Source: UBA11869 sp964544965 (lineage in GTDB: Bacteria; Pseudomonadota; Gammaproteobacteria; Eutrophobiales; Eutrophobiaceae). From it: 23,987 bases of DNA. Below, piece after piece: positions 6,680 through 14,626 of this stretch. The notes under the pieces were generated by a model that saw nothing but the letters and a program-made list of their open reading frames with translations, made no database searches and had not been told where the DNA came from. How positions within the stretch are numbered: position 1 is the first letter of the stretch; the number at the start of each line of letters is the position of its first letter. The stretch spans positions 1 through 23,987 of the forward strand of contig CAZJED010000022.1 in assembly GCA_964544965.1 (NCBI GenBank). The letters run 5' to 3'. The translations under genes and the position numbers were made by a program.

Positions 6680-7684
6680 TTAATGTTGTTGAATTTTTAA
6701 ATTTTTCCAAAACAAGGCGATTTCTTCAAGAATACTCCGTGGATTATAGTTCATCGGTCCACCTAATTCCTTGTATTTCAATAAGATAAATTCATAACCT
6801 CGCACTAATTTTAGTAAGTCTAATCTATTTGAAAGTCCTTGCAAGTCCTCTCTTAAGTCAATATTCATAATATTTGCCTTTTTTTGGGATAATTTAAGAC
6901 AAATGAGATCGTTAATGAGGCGTAACAACCAGGAAACTACGTTATCAGCGCCTATTTCATTCCAGTGTTCCGCAATTTTCAGCGGGCTACTATTTTTTTT
7001 ATCCAGCAAACTCAAATCCTGAATTAATTTATTTCGACTCGCTAAATGCCGCTTATCCGTAGCTAATTCTACTGCTTTCAATGGAGCTCCCTCTGATAGA
7101 CGTAACAATATTTCAGAAGCAATCTCAGAATGCTCAAGTTTTTTATTCAGCCAGTTTATAGCCTCTCCTTCGTATATGGGCTTAAAGTCTATTCTTTGGC
7201 ATCGACTCCTTATGGTGATGGGTAGTTTCGAAGGATTATGGCTTAATAAAATTATTTTTGTTTGTTCTGGCGGTTCTTCAAGCGTTTTTAATAAAGCAGC
7301 TGCGGCATTATGATTCATAGCGTCTGCTGATTTCATTATTACAATCTTTGTATCAGCAGAAAAAGACTTGAAAGATGCGTAATTAATTAATTCTCGAATC
7401 TGTTCAATCTTAATCGGTTTTCCTTTTTCTTCTGGTTCAATAAAATGTAAATCAGGATGAGATTTACCCTTAAATAATTCGCAGCTTTTGCAATTGCCAC
7501 AAGCGATTTCCAACTGTTTGTTATTGGACAAACATAGCGTACGCATAACAAAAACCAATGCAAACCGTTTTAAACCAATCCCATCAGGTCCTGAAAGTAA
7601 TAATGCGTGAGGTAGACGATTTTGCTTATGCATTTGCAATAATTTTTGCATTTGTTCTTTTTGCCAGGGATATGTTTCTAACAT
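6680..7684 (-). CDS. holB: DNA polymerase III subunit delta'
   Basis: This is the clamp-loader subunit of the replicative polymerase. The 334-residue protein has the delta' order: a degenerate P-loop (GPDGIGLKR, about 32-40) that does not support ATPase activity, a zinc module with Cys 51, 62, 65 and 68, ALLKTLEEPP at about 130-139, and the SRC motif at 160-162 that supplies the arginine finger. The C-terminal helical collar domain is more divergent. Its start codon overlaps the 3' end of tmk by 7 bp, pointing to translational coupling. The order tmk-holB is conserved in gammaproteobacteria. Confidence 0.95.
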   Translation of the reverse strand: MLETYPWQKEQMQKLLQMHKQNRLPHALLLSGPDGIGLKRFALVFVMRTLCLSNNKQLEIACGNCKSCELFKGKSHPDLHFIEPEEKGKPIKIEQIRELINYASFKSFSADTKIVIMKSADAMNHNAAAALLKTLEEPPEQTKIILLSHNPSKLPITIRSRCQRIDFKPIYEGEAINWLNKKLEHSEIASEILLRLSEGAPLKAVELATDKRHLASRNKLIQDLSLLDKKNSSPLKIAEHWNEIGADNVVSWLLRLINDLICLKLSQKKANIMNIDLREDLQGLSNRLDLLKLVRGYEFILLKYKELGGPMNYNPRSILEEIALFWKNLKIQQH

Positions 7685-8301
7685 TCTAGTCTACTTAAAA
7701 TAGTTATGATTTCATCTTCTACTTTTTGAAGTGGTAACTCAGAATTAATTATACGAAATCGATTTGGCTCATCTTCAGCTCTTTTTAGATAACAGGCTCG
7801 CACTTTTTCAAAAAAAATACTTTCTTCTTCTTCGAAACGGTCAGCTTTACTTCTTTTTTTTGTGCGGGCCATACCAACACTAACGTTTAGATCAAAAAGC
7901 AATGTTAAATCTGGTGTTAAATTAGACTGCATCCATTTTTCAAGTAAATTGATACGTGATGTATCGATACCTCTGCCTCCTCCTTGGTAAGCATAACTTG
8001 CATCAATAAATCTGTCACAGAGAATAGTTTTTCCTGAAGACAAAGCAGGTGTAATAACTTTACTCATGTGTTGTGCTCTTGCGGCAAACATTAACAGTAG
8101 TTCTGCATCGGCTGTTAAATTGTTATTTTCGTTCTTAAGAAGAACTTCTCGGATTTGTTCTCCTATTTTTGTACCTCCGGGTTCTCTTGTTTTTATAACA
8201 TCATGGCCAGATTTAATCAGAAAATCTTCAATAAAATTTACCATAGTGCTTTTACCAGCGCCCTCTATACCTTCTAATGTTATAAAAAAACCTTTTTTCA
8301 T
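7678..8301 (-). CDS. tmk: Thymidylate kinase
   Basis: The enzyme phosphorylates dTMP to dTDP for dTTP supply. The 207-residue protein has the P-loop LEGIEGAGKST (about 9-19), TREPGGT (38-44), the DR motif in CDRFIDASYAYQGGGRG (about 95-111), and a LID with basic residues, ARTKKRSKADRFE (about 145-157), as in E. coli-type enzymes. The start 6 bp after mltG and the overlap with holB mark a tightly packed operon. The function is cytoplasmic and essential. Confidence 0.96.
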   Translation of the reverse strand: MKKGFFITLEGIEGAGKSTMVNFIEDFLIKSGHDVIKTREPGGTKIGEQIREVLLKNENNNLTADAELLLMFAARAQHMSKVITPALSSGKTILCDRFIDASYAYQGGGRGIDTSRINLLEKWMQSNLTPDLTLLFDLNVSVGMARTKKRSKADRFEEEESIFFEKVRACYLKRAEDEPNRFRIINSELPLQKVEDEIITILSRLEC

Positions 8302-8307
8302 GTTTTA

Positions 8308-9381
8308 TTATTTCTTTAATTGATATTTACGTACAGCTTTATTATGCTCATCTAGTGTTTTCGAGAAATAGTGGGAACCATCATTTTTTGATACAAAATA
8401 TAATGCGTCGCCTTTTTCAGGATGAAGAGCCGCATGGATAGCTTCTTGTCCTGCTAATGCTATTGGTGTCGGAGGCAAGCCATGATGCCGATAAGTATTA
8501 TAAGGTGAATCAATTTTAAGATCTTTTTTCCTTATATTTCCCTTATATTTTTTTCCCATCGCGTAAATTACTGTTGGATCGGTCTGTAGTCTCATATTAT
8601 TTTTTAATCGCCGTACAAAAACACCTGCTATTATTGCTCTCTCACTTGCAAGCGCCGTTTCTTTTTCAATAATGGATGCCATAATTAGTGCATCATAATC
8701 AGTTTTGTACGGTAGTCCCGTTTCTCTTTGTTCCCATTCATGTTTGAGAATTTCTTGCTGTCTACTATAAGCACGCTTTAGCAGCTCAATATCAGATGTT
8801 CCTCTTGTGAAGTAGTATGTGTCTGGAAAAAAAAGACCTTCGGCACTTTGATTTGTAATGTTTAGTTCATCCAACAATGATTTTTGTGAATAATCATCCA
8901 TATTCTTTACTAATATTTTATTCGATGAAATCTCAGTAAACATATCAGCAATACTCCAGCCCTCAACTAGAGTGATTGAATGCTGAACAACATTACTACC
9001 TGAGATAAAAATGTTAATAATTTCAACCGGAGTAAGCCCAGGGTTAAGTCGATATTCACCAGATTTTATTTGTTTCGCATAACCTGTGTATCTAGAATAA
9101 AATTCAAAATAGTAATTATTTTCCAATATGTGATAGGACTTTAGTTTTTTATTTAAATCTCTAAATGTACTGCCAGACTCAACTGTAAAAGTTAAAGGAG
9201 TTTTTATGTAAAGTGGTTTTTCTAAAAATTTCTTATAATCATTGTAGAGATAAGCAGACAGGACGATTGCTATTAAAAACGAGCAATATAATAAACCGTA
9301 TAGAACTGGCACGCCCCCTTCACCTTTTTGTTTATAGCATTTAGTTTTGAAAGACGATAGTAAATACATATGTCGTTTCAT
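8308..9381 (-). CDS. mltG: Endolytic murein transglycosylase MltG (YceG)
   Basis: The enzyme cleaves nascent glycan strands at the inner membrane and limits peptidoglycan chain length. The 357-residue protein has a cytoplasmic N-terminus, one membrane helix at about residues 26-45, a LysM-like part (FTVESGSTFRDL, about 65-75), and the YceG catalytic domain. That domain shows EGLFFPDTYYF (181-191), the catalytic glutamate in ASIIEKET (E239), LQTDPTVIYAMG and the C-terminal DGSHYFSKTLDEHN. The N-terminus is about 20 residues longer than the short form of the family. Its ATG overlaps the pabC stop as ATGA, implying coupling. Confidence 0.95.
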   Translation of the reverse strand: MKRHMYLLSSFKTKCYKQKGEGGVPVLYGLLYCSFLIAIVLSAYLYNDYKKFLEKPLYIKTPLTFTVESGSTFRDLNKKLKSYHILENNYYFEFYSRYTGYAKQIKSGEYRLNPGLTPVEIINIFISGSNVVQHSITLVEGWSIADMFTEISSNKILVKNMDDYSQKSLLDELNITNQSAEGLFFPDTYYFTRGTSDIELLKRAYSRQQEILKHEWEQRETGLPYKTDYDALIMASIIEKETALASERAIIAGVFVRRLKNNMRLQTDPTVIYAMGKKYKGNIRKKDLKIDSPYNTYRHHGLPPTPIALAGQEAIHAALHPEKGDALYFVSKNDGSHYFSKTLDEHNKAVRKYQLKK

Positions 9382-10211
9382 GATTTAGGGATAAAATTAC
9401 ACTTTATTAATTTATTTCTTATTCTTTGAGTTTCTTTATGCTCTAAAAATAATTTTTCATCAATAGAATTGATAGGCCATATACCAATAAGACTGTTACA
9501 CATAAAAATTTCTTCTGCATTTAGTAAAAAATCAAGCGTTATTTTTTTAATTTCAATTTTGAATTTAAGTTTACCAGCTAAATTTATTATTTTCTCTCTG
9601 ACTATTCCTTCGATTCCACATAACGACAAATCTGGCGTGTATAATGTTTTCTCTAAAATACAGAAAATATTACTCATGGTACCTTCAATAATGTAATTAT
9701 CTGAATTCATTACAATGCCTTCTATAATTTTCTTATCGCCCCATTCAGCTCTCGCCAATATTTGCTCTAAACGATTTAAATGTTTAATTCCTGCTAAAAC
9801 CGGGTTATTGCTATAACGATAGTTACAAAGTTTTGTTTTAATACCGAATATTGAAAGTTCACTGGAATAATCAGGCCAGGGAAATAATGAGATAATTCTT
9901 GTTGATTCAATGTTGTCAGGAATTTTATAGCCTCGGCCACCTTGTCCACGGGTAATAATAATCTTTACAACAGCCCGATCGGTATTCTCTGTTAATGATA
10001 AAATTTCATTTTTTATAATTTTTTTATCCTGAACGGGGATTTTTATTTTTTTACACCCCTTTTCAAGACGATTTAAGTGTTCATCAAAACAAAGAACTTT
10101 TCCATCCTGAATTGCAATTGTTTCGAATACTCCATCGCCATAATGTAATGCGCGATCGAATACCTCTATTTGGTCGAAAGCTTTGCCATTGATTAAATTT
10201 TTAGCTGCCAT
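9378..10211 (-). CDS. pabC: 4-amino-4-deoxychorismate lyase
   Basis: This PLP enzyme of fold type IV releases pyruvate from aminodeoxychorismate to give p-aminobenzoate for folate. The 277-residue protein shows DRALHYGDGVFETI (19-32), the catalytic lysine K143 in AGIKHLNRLEQ, and the PLP phosphate-binding EGTMSNIFC block. Similarity to branched-chain aminotransferases is inherent to the fold; the HLNRLEQ motif and gene order (fabF-pabC-mltG) favour PabC. It begins 27 bp after fabF without a clear Shine-Dalgarno. Confidence 0.92.
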   Translation of the reverse strand: MAAKNLINGKAFDQIEVFDRALHYGDGVFETIAIQDGKVLCFDEHLNRLEKGCKKIKIPVQDKKIIKNEILSLTENTDRAVVKIIITRGQGGRGYKIPDNIESTRIISLFPWPDYSSELSIFGIKTKLCNYRYSNNPVLAGIKHLNRLEQILARAEWGDKKIIEGIVMNSDNYIIEGTMSNIFCILEKTLYTPDLSLCGIEGIVREKIINLAGKLKFKIEIKKITLDFLLNAEEIFMCNSLIGIWPINSIDEKLFLEHKETQRIRNKLIKCNFIPKS

Positions 10212-10238
10212 TGCTTTGTCTGATGGCCAAATAGTAAT

Positions 10239-11477
10239 TTAACTTATTTTTCTAAAAATAAGTGAGCCGTTGGTGCCACCAAACCCAAATGAATTTGAAA
10301 GAGATGCCTCTATTTTCATTTCTCGCGCATTTTTTGGCACATAATCAAGATCACATTCAGGGTCTTGATTTTCAAGATTAATAGTTGGTGGGGCTACTTG
10401 GTCGCGAATAGCTAACACTGAAAATATAGCTTCAACACCTCCAGCAGCACCTAATAAATGCCCTATCATCGATTTTGTTGAGCTTATCGCTAGACTTTTA
10501 GTATTTTTCTTAAAGACATTTTTAATGGCGATAGTTTCTGCAATATCTCCAGCCGGCGTTGATGTGCCATGTGCGTTAATATAATCCACATCTTCTATAT
10601 TCATCTTTCCATTTTTCAGCGCATTTTCCATGCATAATGTAGCTCCCTCACCATTTTCTGATGGTGCTGTCATATGAAATGCATCGGCGCTCATTCCATA
10701 TCCAACCAATTCAGCATAAATTGCTGCCCCACGTTTTTTAGCAAACTCAAGTTCTTCCAACACCATCACTCCCGCTCCGTCACTTAATACAAATCCATCT
10801 CTGTCCTTATCCCAAGGACGACTTGCCTTTTCAGGCGCTTCATTTCTTGTAGAAAGCGCCCGTGCGGCGGCAAAACCCGCTAACCCTGTTCTCGATGTTG
10901 CCATTTCTGCACCGCCAGCAACCATAACATCAGCATCACCGTATTCAATAAGTCGCGCTGCATCACCAATATTATGTGTTCCTGTTGTACAGGCAGTAAC
11001 AATTGAAAAATTCGGCCCTTTCAGCCCGTACATTATTGATAAATGCCCGGAAATCATATTGATTATGTTACTTGGAACATAAAATGGTGATATTTTTCTT
11101 GGTCCGCCCGAATGAAGCAATTCGGTTCCTCTCTCAATTCCTGGTAATCCCCCAATTCCTGAGCCAATTGCAACACCTATTCTTTCAGAGTTTTGAGTCG
11201 TATCTAAGCCAGAATCCTTTATTGCCTGTATTCCAGCAGCTATACCATAATGAATGAACGGATCCATCTTCTTTTGTTCTTTTTTTGGTATATAGTCATC
11301 TAGAGGGAGGTTTTTTATCGAACCGCCAATACGAACACTAAAATCTGAAGTATCGAAATGTTCAAGCAATGATACGCCGCTCTTACCCTTGAGAATATTG
11401 CCCCAAGTCTCATCAACTGTGTTACCAACCGGTGTTGTCATACCTAATCCGGTGACTACCACGCGTCTTTTTGTCAC
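10239..11477 (-). CDS. fabF: 3-oxoacyl-ACP synthase II
   Basis: This is the condensing enzyme of fatty-acid elongation. The 412-residue protein has the complete triad at the same residue numbers as E. coli FabF: C163 in VTACTTGT, H303 in NAHGTSTPAGD and H340 in KSMIGHLLGAAG. The C-terminal SLSNSFGFGGTNGSLIF is also typical. The start is GTG at 11477, with GAGAGG at good spacing (11484-11489). An ATG two bases upstream is immediately followed by TGA and is not usable. It lies behind an intrinsic-terminator-like hairpin after acpP, so its expression is probably lower than that of acpP. Confidence 0.97.
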   Translation of the reverse strand: MTKRRVVVTGLGMTTPVGNTVDETWGNILKGKSGVSLLEHFDTSDFSVRIGGSIKNLPLDDYIPKKEQKKMDPFIHYGIAAGIQAIKDSGLDTTQNSERIGVAIGSGIGGLPGIERGTELLHSGGPRKISPFYVPSNIINMISGHLSIMYGLKGPNFSIVTACTTGTHNIGDAARLIEYGDADVMVAGGAEMATSRTGLAGFAAARALSTRNEAPEKASRPWDKDRDGFVLSDGAGVMVLEELEFAKKRGAAIYAELVGYGMSADAFHMTAPSENGEGATLCMENALKNGKMNIEDVDYINAHGTSTPAGDIAETIAIKNVFKKNTKSLAISSTKSMIGHLLGAAGGVEAIFSVLAIRDQVAPPTINLENQDPECDLDYVPKNAREMKIEASLSNSFGFGGTNGSLIFRKIS

Positions 11478-11506
11478 ATTGCGCCTCTCAAAATTTTATA
11501 TAAAAC

Positions 11507-11545
11507 AAAAAACCGCGTACTGAAGAATCCATAACGCGGTTTTTT
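11507..11545. terminator. Intrinsic terminator/attenuator between acpP and fabF
   Basis: AACCGCGT (11511-11518) pairs with ACGCGGTT (11534-11541) around a 15-nt loop. It is flanked by A-runs and T-runs, so it can act in both directions. In the sense direction (minus strand) the stem is followed by a run of Ts before fabF. It lies 20 bp after acpP and fits partial termination that favours acpP transcript. Confidence 0.82.
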
Positions 11546-11565
11546 TTTATTTTTTATGCTATTCG

Positions 11566-11802
11566 TTACTTTAGGTGTGCATTTATATACTCAATTGCCT
11601 GATTTACCGTGTTAATGTTCTCTGCCTCTTCATCAGGAATTTCTGTTTTAAATTCTTCCTCAAGCGCCATAACCAACTCAACGGTATCAAGTGAATCTGC
11701 ACCTAAATCATCAACAAAAGACGCCTCACTTGTAACTTCTTCTTCCTTGACTCCTAGTTGTTCTACGACAATTTTTTTTACTCGATCTTCAACACTACTC
11801 AT
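11566..11802 (-). CDS. acpP: Acyl carrier protein
   Basis: The 78-residue acidic protein carries acyl chains on 4'-phosphopantetheine. The attachment site is S37 in the invariant DDLGADSLDTVELVMALEEE region. The N-terminus SSVEDRVKKIV and C-terminus INAHLK are standard. The reading frame is open for 25 more codons upstream, but the ATG at 11802 is preceded by a strong GGAGGAATT at 8-12 nt and gives the normal ACP start. It is preceded by a 149-bp gap after fabG with its own candidate promoter and a structured leader, and followed by a terminator-like hairpin. This suggests separate, high-level expression. Confidence 0.97.
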   Translation of the reverse strand: MSSVEDRVKKIVVEQLGVKEEEVTSEASFVDDLGADSLDTVELVMALEEEFKTEIPDEEAENINTVNQAIEYINAHLK

Positions 11803-11916
11803 GTCGGTAATTCCTCCGTTCCGGCCGGTAGGCCTATTCGCGAATGCTAAGTTTAGAGAAAAGATATCTTCTTGCAACTTAGAATATTTCTATATATATA
11901 TTATTTTAATAATCAA
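11803..11916 (-). promoter_or_regulatory. Candidate acpP promoter and palindrome-rich leader
   Basis: TTGATT (11911-11916) and TATAGA (11889-11894) are 16 nt apart on the minus strand and would start RNA near 11882. The resulting leader of about 80 nt opens with a stem CTAAGTT/AACTTAG (11876-11882 with 11847-11853) enclosing the palindrome AAGATATCTT (11861-11870). It continues with the perfect palindrome ATTCGCGAAT (11836-11845), GGCC-GGTA-GGCC (11823-11834) and CCGGCCGG (11821-11828), then the Shine-Dalgarno GGAGG. The G+C-rich part contrasts with its surroundings. Confidence 0.45.
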
Positions 11917-11951
11917 TAATATATAATAATAAGCTAATCTATAATATAGCT

Positions 11952-12696
11952 TTAATCCATGTACATTCCGCCATTGACGCTGATAGTTTGGCCTGTAATA
12001 TAGGCGGCGTTATCTGATGCTAGAAAATCAACTACCGAGGCTATTTCATTCTCCAAGTCTTCCTAGCGTAATGTGCTCTAATAGTGATTTGTGGATTTCC
12101 TCGCTCAATGTATCGGTCATGTCCGTTTTAATGAACCCAGGGGCAACAGCGTTTACCGTAACCCCTCTTGATCCGACTTCTTTTGCTAAGGAGCGAGTAA
12201 AACCCAACATTCCTGCTTTAGTAGCTGCATAATTTACTTGTCCAGCATTGCCTGTTAAACCGACAACCGAACTGATATTGATAATTCTTCCGTATTTAGC
12301 CTTCATCATTTCTCGCAAGCACAACTTAGTCATACGAAACATTCCGGTTAAATTAGTATCGATAACGTCCTCCCATTCCTCATCTTTCATCCTCATAAGC
12401 AAATTGTCCCTTGTAATTCCGGCATTATTAATAAGGATATTTGGAGAGTTTAGATCTTTAATAATTTTTCCAAAATCTTCTACTGAGGTTTTATCTGCAA
12501 TATTTAGCATTAACGCTATACCAGAGAACTTATTACTAGCAAAATCTTCAGAAATATTTTGCACTGAATCTTTATTTGTTGCGGTTGCTATAACATAAGC
12601 TCCTTTATTGGCAAATCTATGCGCAATCGCTTTGCCAATACCTCTGCTAGCTCCTGTAACTAAAACAACTTTATCTTTATAAGTATGATGTATCAA
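11952..12696 (-). CDS. fabG: 3-oxoacyl-ACP reductase, frameshifted near the 3' end
   Basis: This NADPH-dependent short-chain dehydrogenase reduces 3-ketoacyl-ACP. From a TTG at 12696 (5 nt after the fabD stop) it reads MIHHTYKDKVVLVTGASRGIG. It keeps the catalytic S143 (ISSVVG), Y156 and K160 (NYAATKAG), and the NNAG motif. The main frame runs to LGRLGE and stops at TGA 12046-12048. The missing C-terminus (EIASVVDFLASDNAAYITG, then ISVNGGMYMD) is present in the -1 frame and ends at TAA 11952-11954. The full protein would be about 248 aa; the uninterrupted frame gives 216. The lost segment forms part of the tetramer interface. Since the enzyme is normally essential, a sequencing error is the simplest reading. 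The open frame upstream of 12696 overlaps fabD and is not FabG-like. Confidence 0.92.
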
Positions 12697-12700
12697 AATA

Positions 12701-13636
12701 TTAAAATAGTGTGTTTTCAAGTGAGGATTGATCGTAAACTGAAAATAATTCAAAAGAACCTTCAATTCTTTTAATAAGACCACAAAGGACTTTGCCAGGG
12801 CCGCATTCAATAATTCTTGTTACACCTAACGAATTTATTTCTTTAATAGAGTCAATCCAACGTACTGGTTTATAAAGTTGCTCAAGAAGAACCGGTTTGA
12901 TTTCGTCTGCCCTCATCTTTATTTTTGCATCAACATTTTGCAAAATTGGTATTTCTGGATCATTGAATGTTACGTCATTTAGGAATTGAGAAAATTCATC
13001 AGCAGACTTCTTCATTAACATGCAATGTGAAGGTACGCTGACGGGCAATAATATTGCTTTTTTTGCGCCAGCTTCTTTTGCTGCATCAATAACATTTTCA
13101 ACCGCTTTTTTATGTCCCGAAATAACTACTTGGCCTGGTGAATTATAATTAGCTACTGAAACGATTTCATTTTTTGAAACATCAATACAAATTTTTTCTA
13201 AAACTTTATCATTTAAACCAAGTATTGCTGCCATTGCACCCGTATCACAAGGAACAGATCTTTGCATAGATTTACCACGTTCAGAAACTAAGTTTACAGC
13301 TTCTTCTAGATTAATAACTCCAGCACATAAAAGCGCAGTATATTCACCTAAACTATGTCCAGCTAATACAGTAGGTTTTATTTTTGATTTTTTTTCCCAT
13401 AAAAACCATAACGCATAAGATGTAAGAAGAATTGCTGGCTGTGTAATTTCAGTTTGATTAAGTTTCTCTTTTGGTCCTTCAGATATTATCTCTAAAATGT
13501 TATAACCTAATATTTCTGATGCAGTATTAAATATTTTTTGAATTTCAGGGTCTGATGAAATTATATTATCCATCATCCCGATAGATTGTGACCCTTGCCC
13601 CGGAAAAACAATTGCTAAATTTATTTCATTAGTCAT
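12701..13636 (-). CDS. fabD: Malonyl-CoA:ACP transacylase
   Basis: The enzyme loads malonyl groups on ACP. The 311-residue protein shows FPGQGSQ (11-17), the nucleophile S95 in AGHSLGEYTAL, and the catalytic histidine H204 in VPSHCMLM. The ECGPGKVL block near the C-terminus is also diagnostic. ATG 13636 has AGGA about 12 nt upstream. It lies 15 bp after fabH and directly before fabG, the standard gammaproteobacterial order. Confidence 0.96.
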   Translation of the reverse strand: MTNEINLAIVFPGQGSQSIGMMDNIISSDPEIQKIFNTASEILGYNILEIISEGPKEKLNQTEITQPAILLTSYALWFLWEKKSKIKPTVLAGHSLGEYTALLCAGVINLEEAVNLVSERGKSMQRSVPCDTGAMAAILGLNDKVLEKICIDVSKNEIVSVANYNSPGQVVISGHKKAVENVIDAAKEAGAKKAILLPVSVPSHCMLMKKSADEFSQFLNDVTFNDPEIPILQNVDAKIKMRADEIKPVLLEQLYKPVRWIDSIKEINSLGVTRIIECGPGKVLCGLIKRIEGSFELFSVYDQSSLENTLF

Positions 13637-13651
13637 TATAGGTGTGTATTC

Positions 13652-14620
13652 CTAATATTGTAAAAGCACAGAACCCCAAGTAAAACCACCACCAAATGCA
13701 GGTAATAATAATTTATCATTATTTTTTATTCTTCCATCATTAACTGCAACATCAAGTGCTAGAGGAATTGATGCGGCTGATGTATTGCCATGCTGATCAA
13801 CGGTAATCACTACGCGTTCCATTGGCATATCGAGTTTTTTTGCCATAGCTGAAATTATTCTAGTATTTGCCTGATGTGGTACCAACCAATCAATTTCAGT
13901 ATTTTTCATTGAATTTGCTTTAAGGGTTTCATCAACAATATCGCCCAATGTATTAACCGCAACCTTAAATACTTCATTTCCTTGCATTTTAATGAACGCT
14001 TTATTTGACTTAACTAAATCATAGTTTGAAGAAATACCTGCAGGAACTGATAAAAGTTCCTGATAAGCGCCGTCGGCGTGTATGTGTGTTGACAAAATAC
14101 CAGGTGTACTGCTTTTTTCTAGCATAACAGCACCTGCTCCATCGCCAAATAAAACGCACGTATTTCTGTCTTCCCAATCAATGATGCGACTCATTGTTTC
14201 TGAGCCGACAACCAATGCACATTTTGAATTTCCACTTTTTATAAATAAATCCGCTACATGTAATGCATAAACAAAGCCGGTGCAGACAGCCTGTAAATCA
14301 AACGCAGGGCATCCATGAATATTTAATCTTTGCTGTAATAAGCAAGCAGTACTTGGAAAAATAACATCTGGAGTAGTTGTTGCAACAATAATTAAGTCAA
14401 TATCGCTTTCCTTCTTGCCCGCCATTTTTATTGCAGCTTTAGATGCTTTTTCAGCAAGATCGCAAGTTGTTTCATCTTCACGAGCAAGATGTCTTTTTTT
14501 AATTCCTGTCCTGGAGCTTATCCATTCATCGGTTGTATCTACAATTTTCTCCAAATCACTATTTGTTAGTATTTGCTCGGGCAAATACGAACCAGTCCCT
14601 ATTATTTTTGAGTAGATCAA
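13652..14620 (-). CDS. fabH: 3-oxoacyl-ACP synthase III (KASIII)
   Basis: This enzyme starts fatty-acid synthesis by condensing acetyl-CoA with malonyl-ACP. The 322-residue protein has the Cys-His-Asn triad: C113 in LQAVCTGF, H249 in VPHQANTRI and N279 in QHGNTSAASIP. The ending GFTWGSVLL is typical. The start is TTG at 14620, 6 nt after the plsX stop, with a TAGGT element upstream. The TTG may hold FabH synthesis low relative to its neighbours. Confidence 0.96.
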   Translation of the reverse strand: MIYSKIIGTGSYLPEQILTNSDLEKIVDTTDEWISSRTGIKKRHLAREDETTCDLAEKASKAAIKMAGKKESDIDLIIVATTTPDVIFPSTACLLQQRLNIHGCPAFDLQAVCTGFVYALHVADLFIKSGNSKCALVVGSETMSRIIDWEDRNTCVLFGDGAGAVMLEKSSTPGILSTHIHADGAYQELLSVPAGISSNYDLVKSNKAFIKMQGNEVFKVAVNTLGDIVDETLKANSMKNTEIDWLVPHQANTRIISAMAKKLDMPMERVVITVDQHGNTSAASIPLALDVAVNDGRIKNNDKLLLPAFGGGFTWGSVLLQY

Positions 14621-14626
14621 ATATTT

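Noticed and set aside
11803..11877. 25-codon N-terminal extension of acpP from the open frame to 11877
   Set aside because: The strong GGAGGAATT before ATG 11802 and the standard ACP N-terminus fix the start; the extension is leader DNA full of palindromes.
12040..12060. Programmed -1 frameshifting in fabG
   Set aside because: No slippery heptamer or convincing downstream structure is visible; an error or mutation is simpler.
12697..12810. N-terminal extension of fabG overlapping the end of fabD
   Set aside because: The extra residues have no FabG character and are the shadow of fabD; the SDR Rossmann motif sits at the expected distance from TTG 12696.
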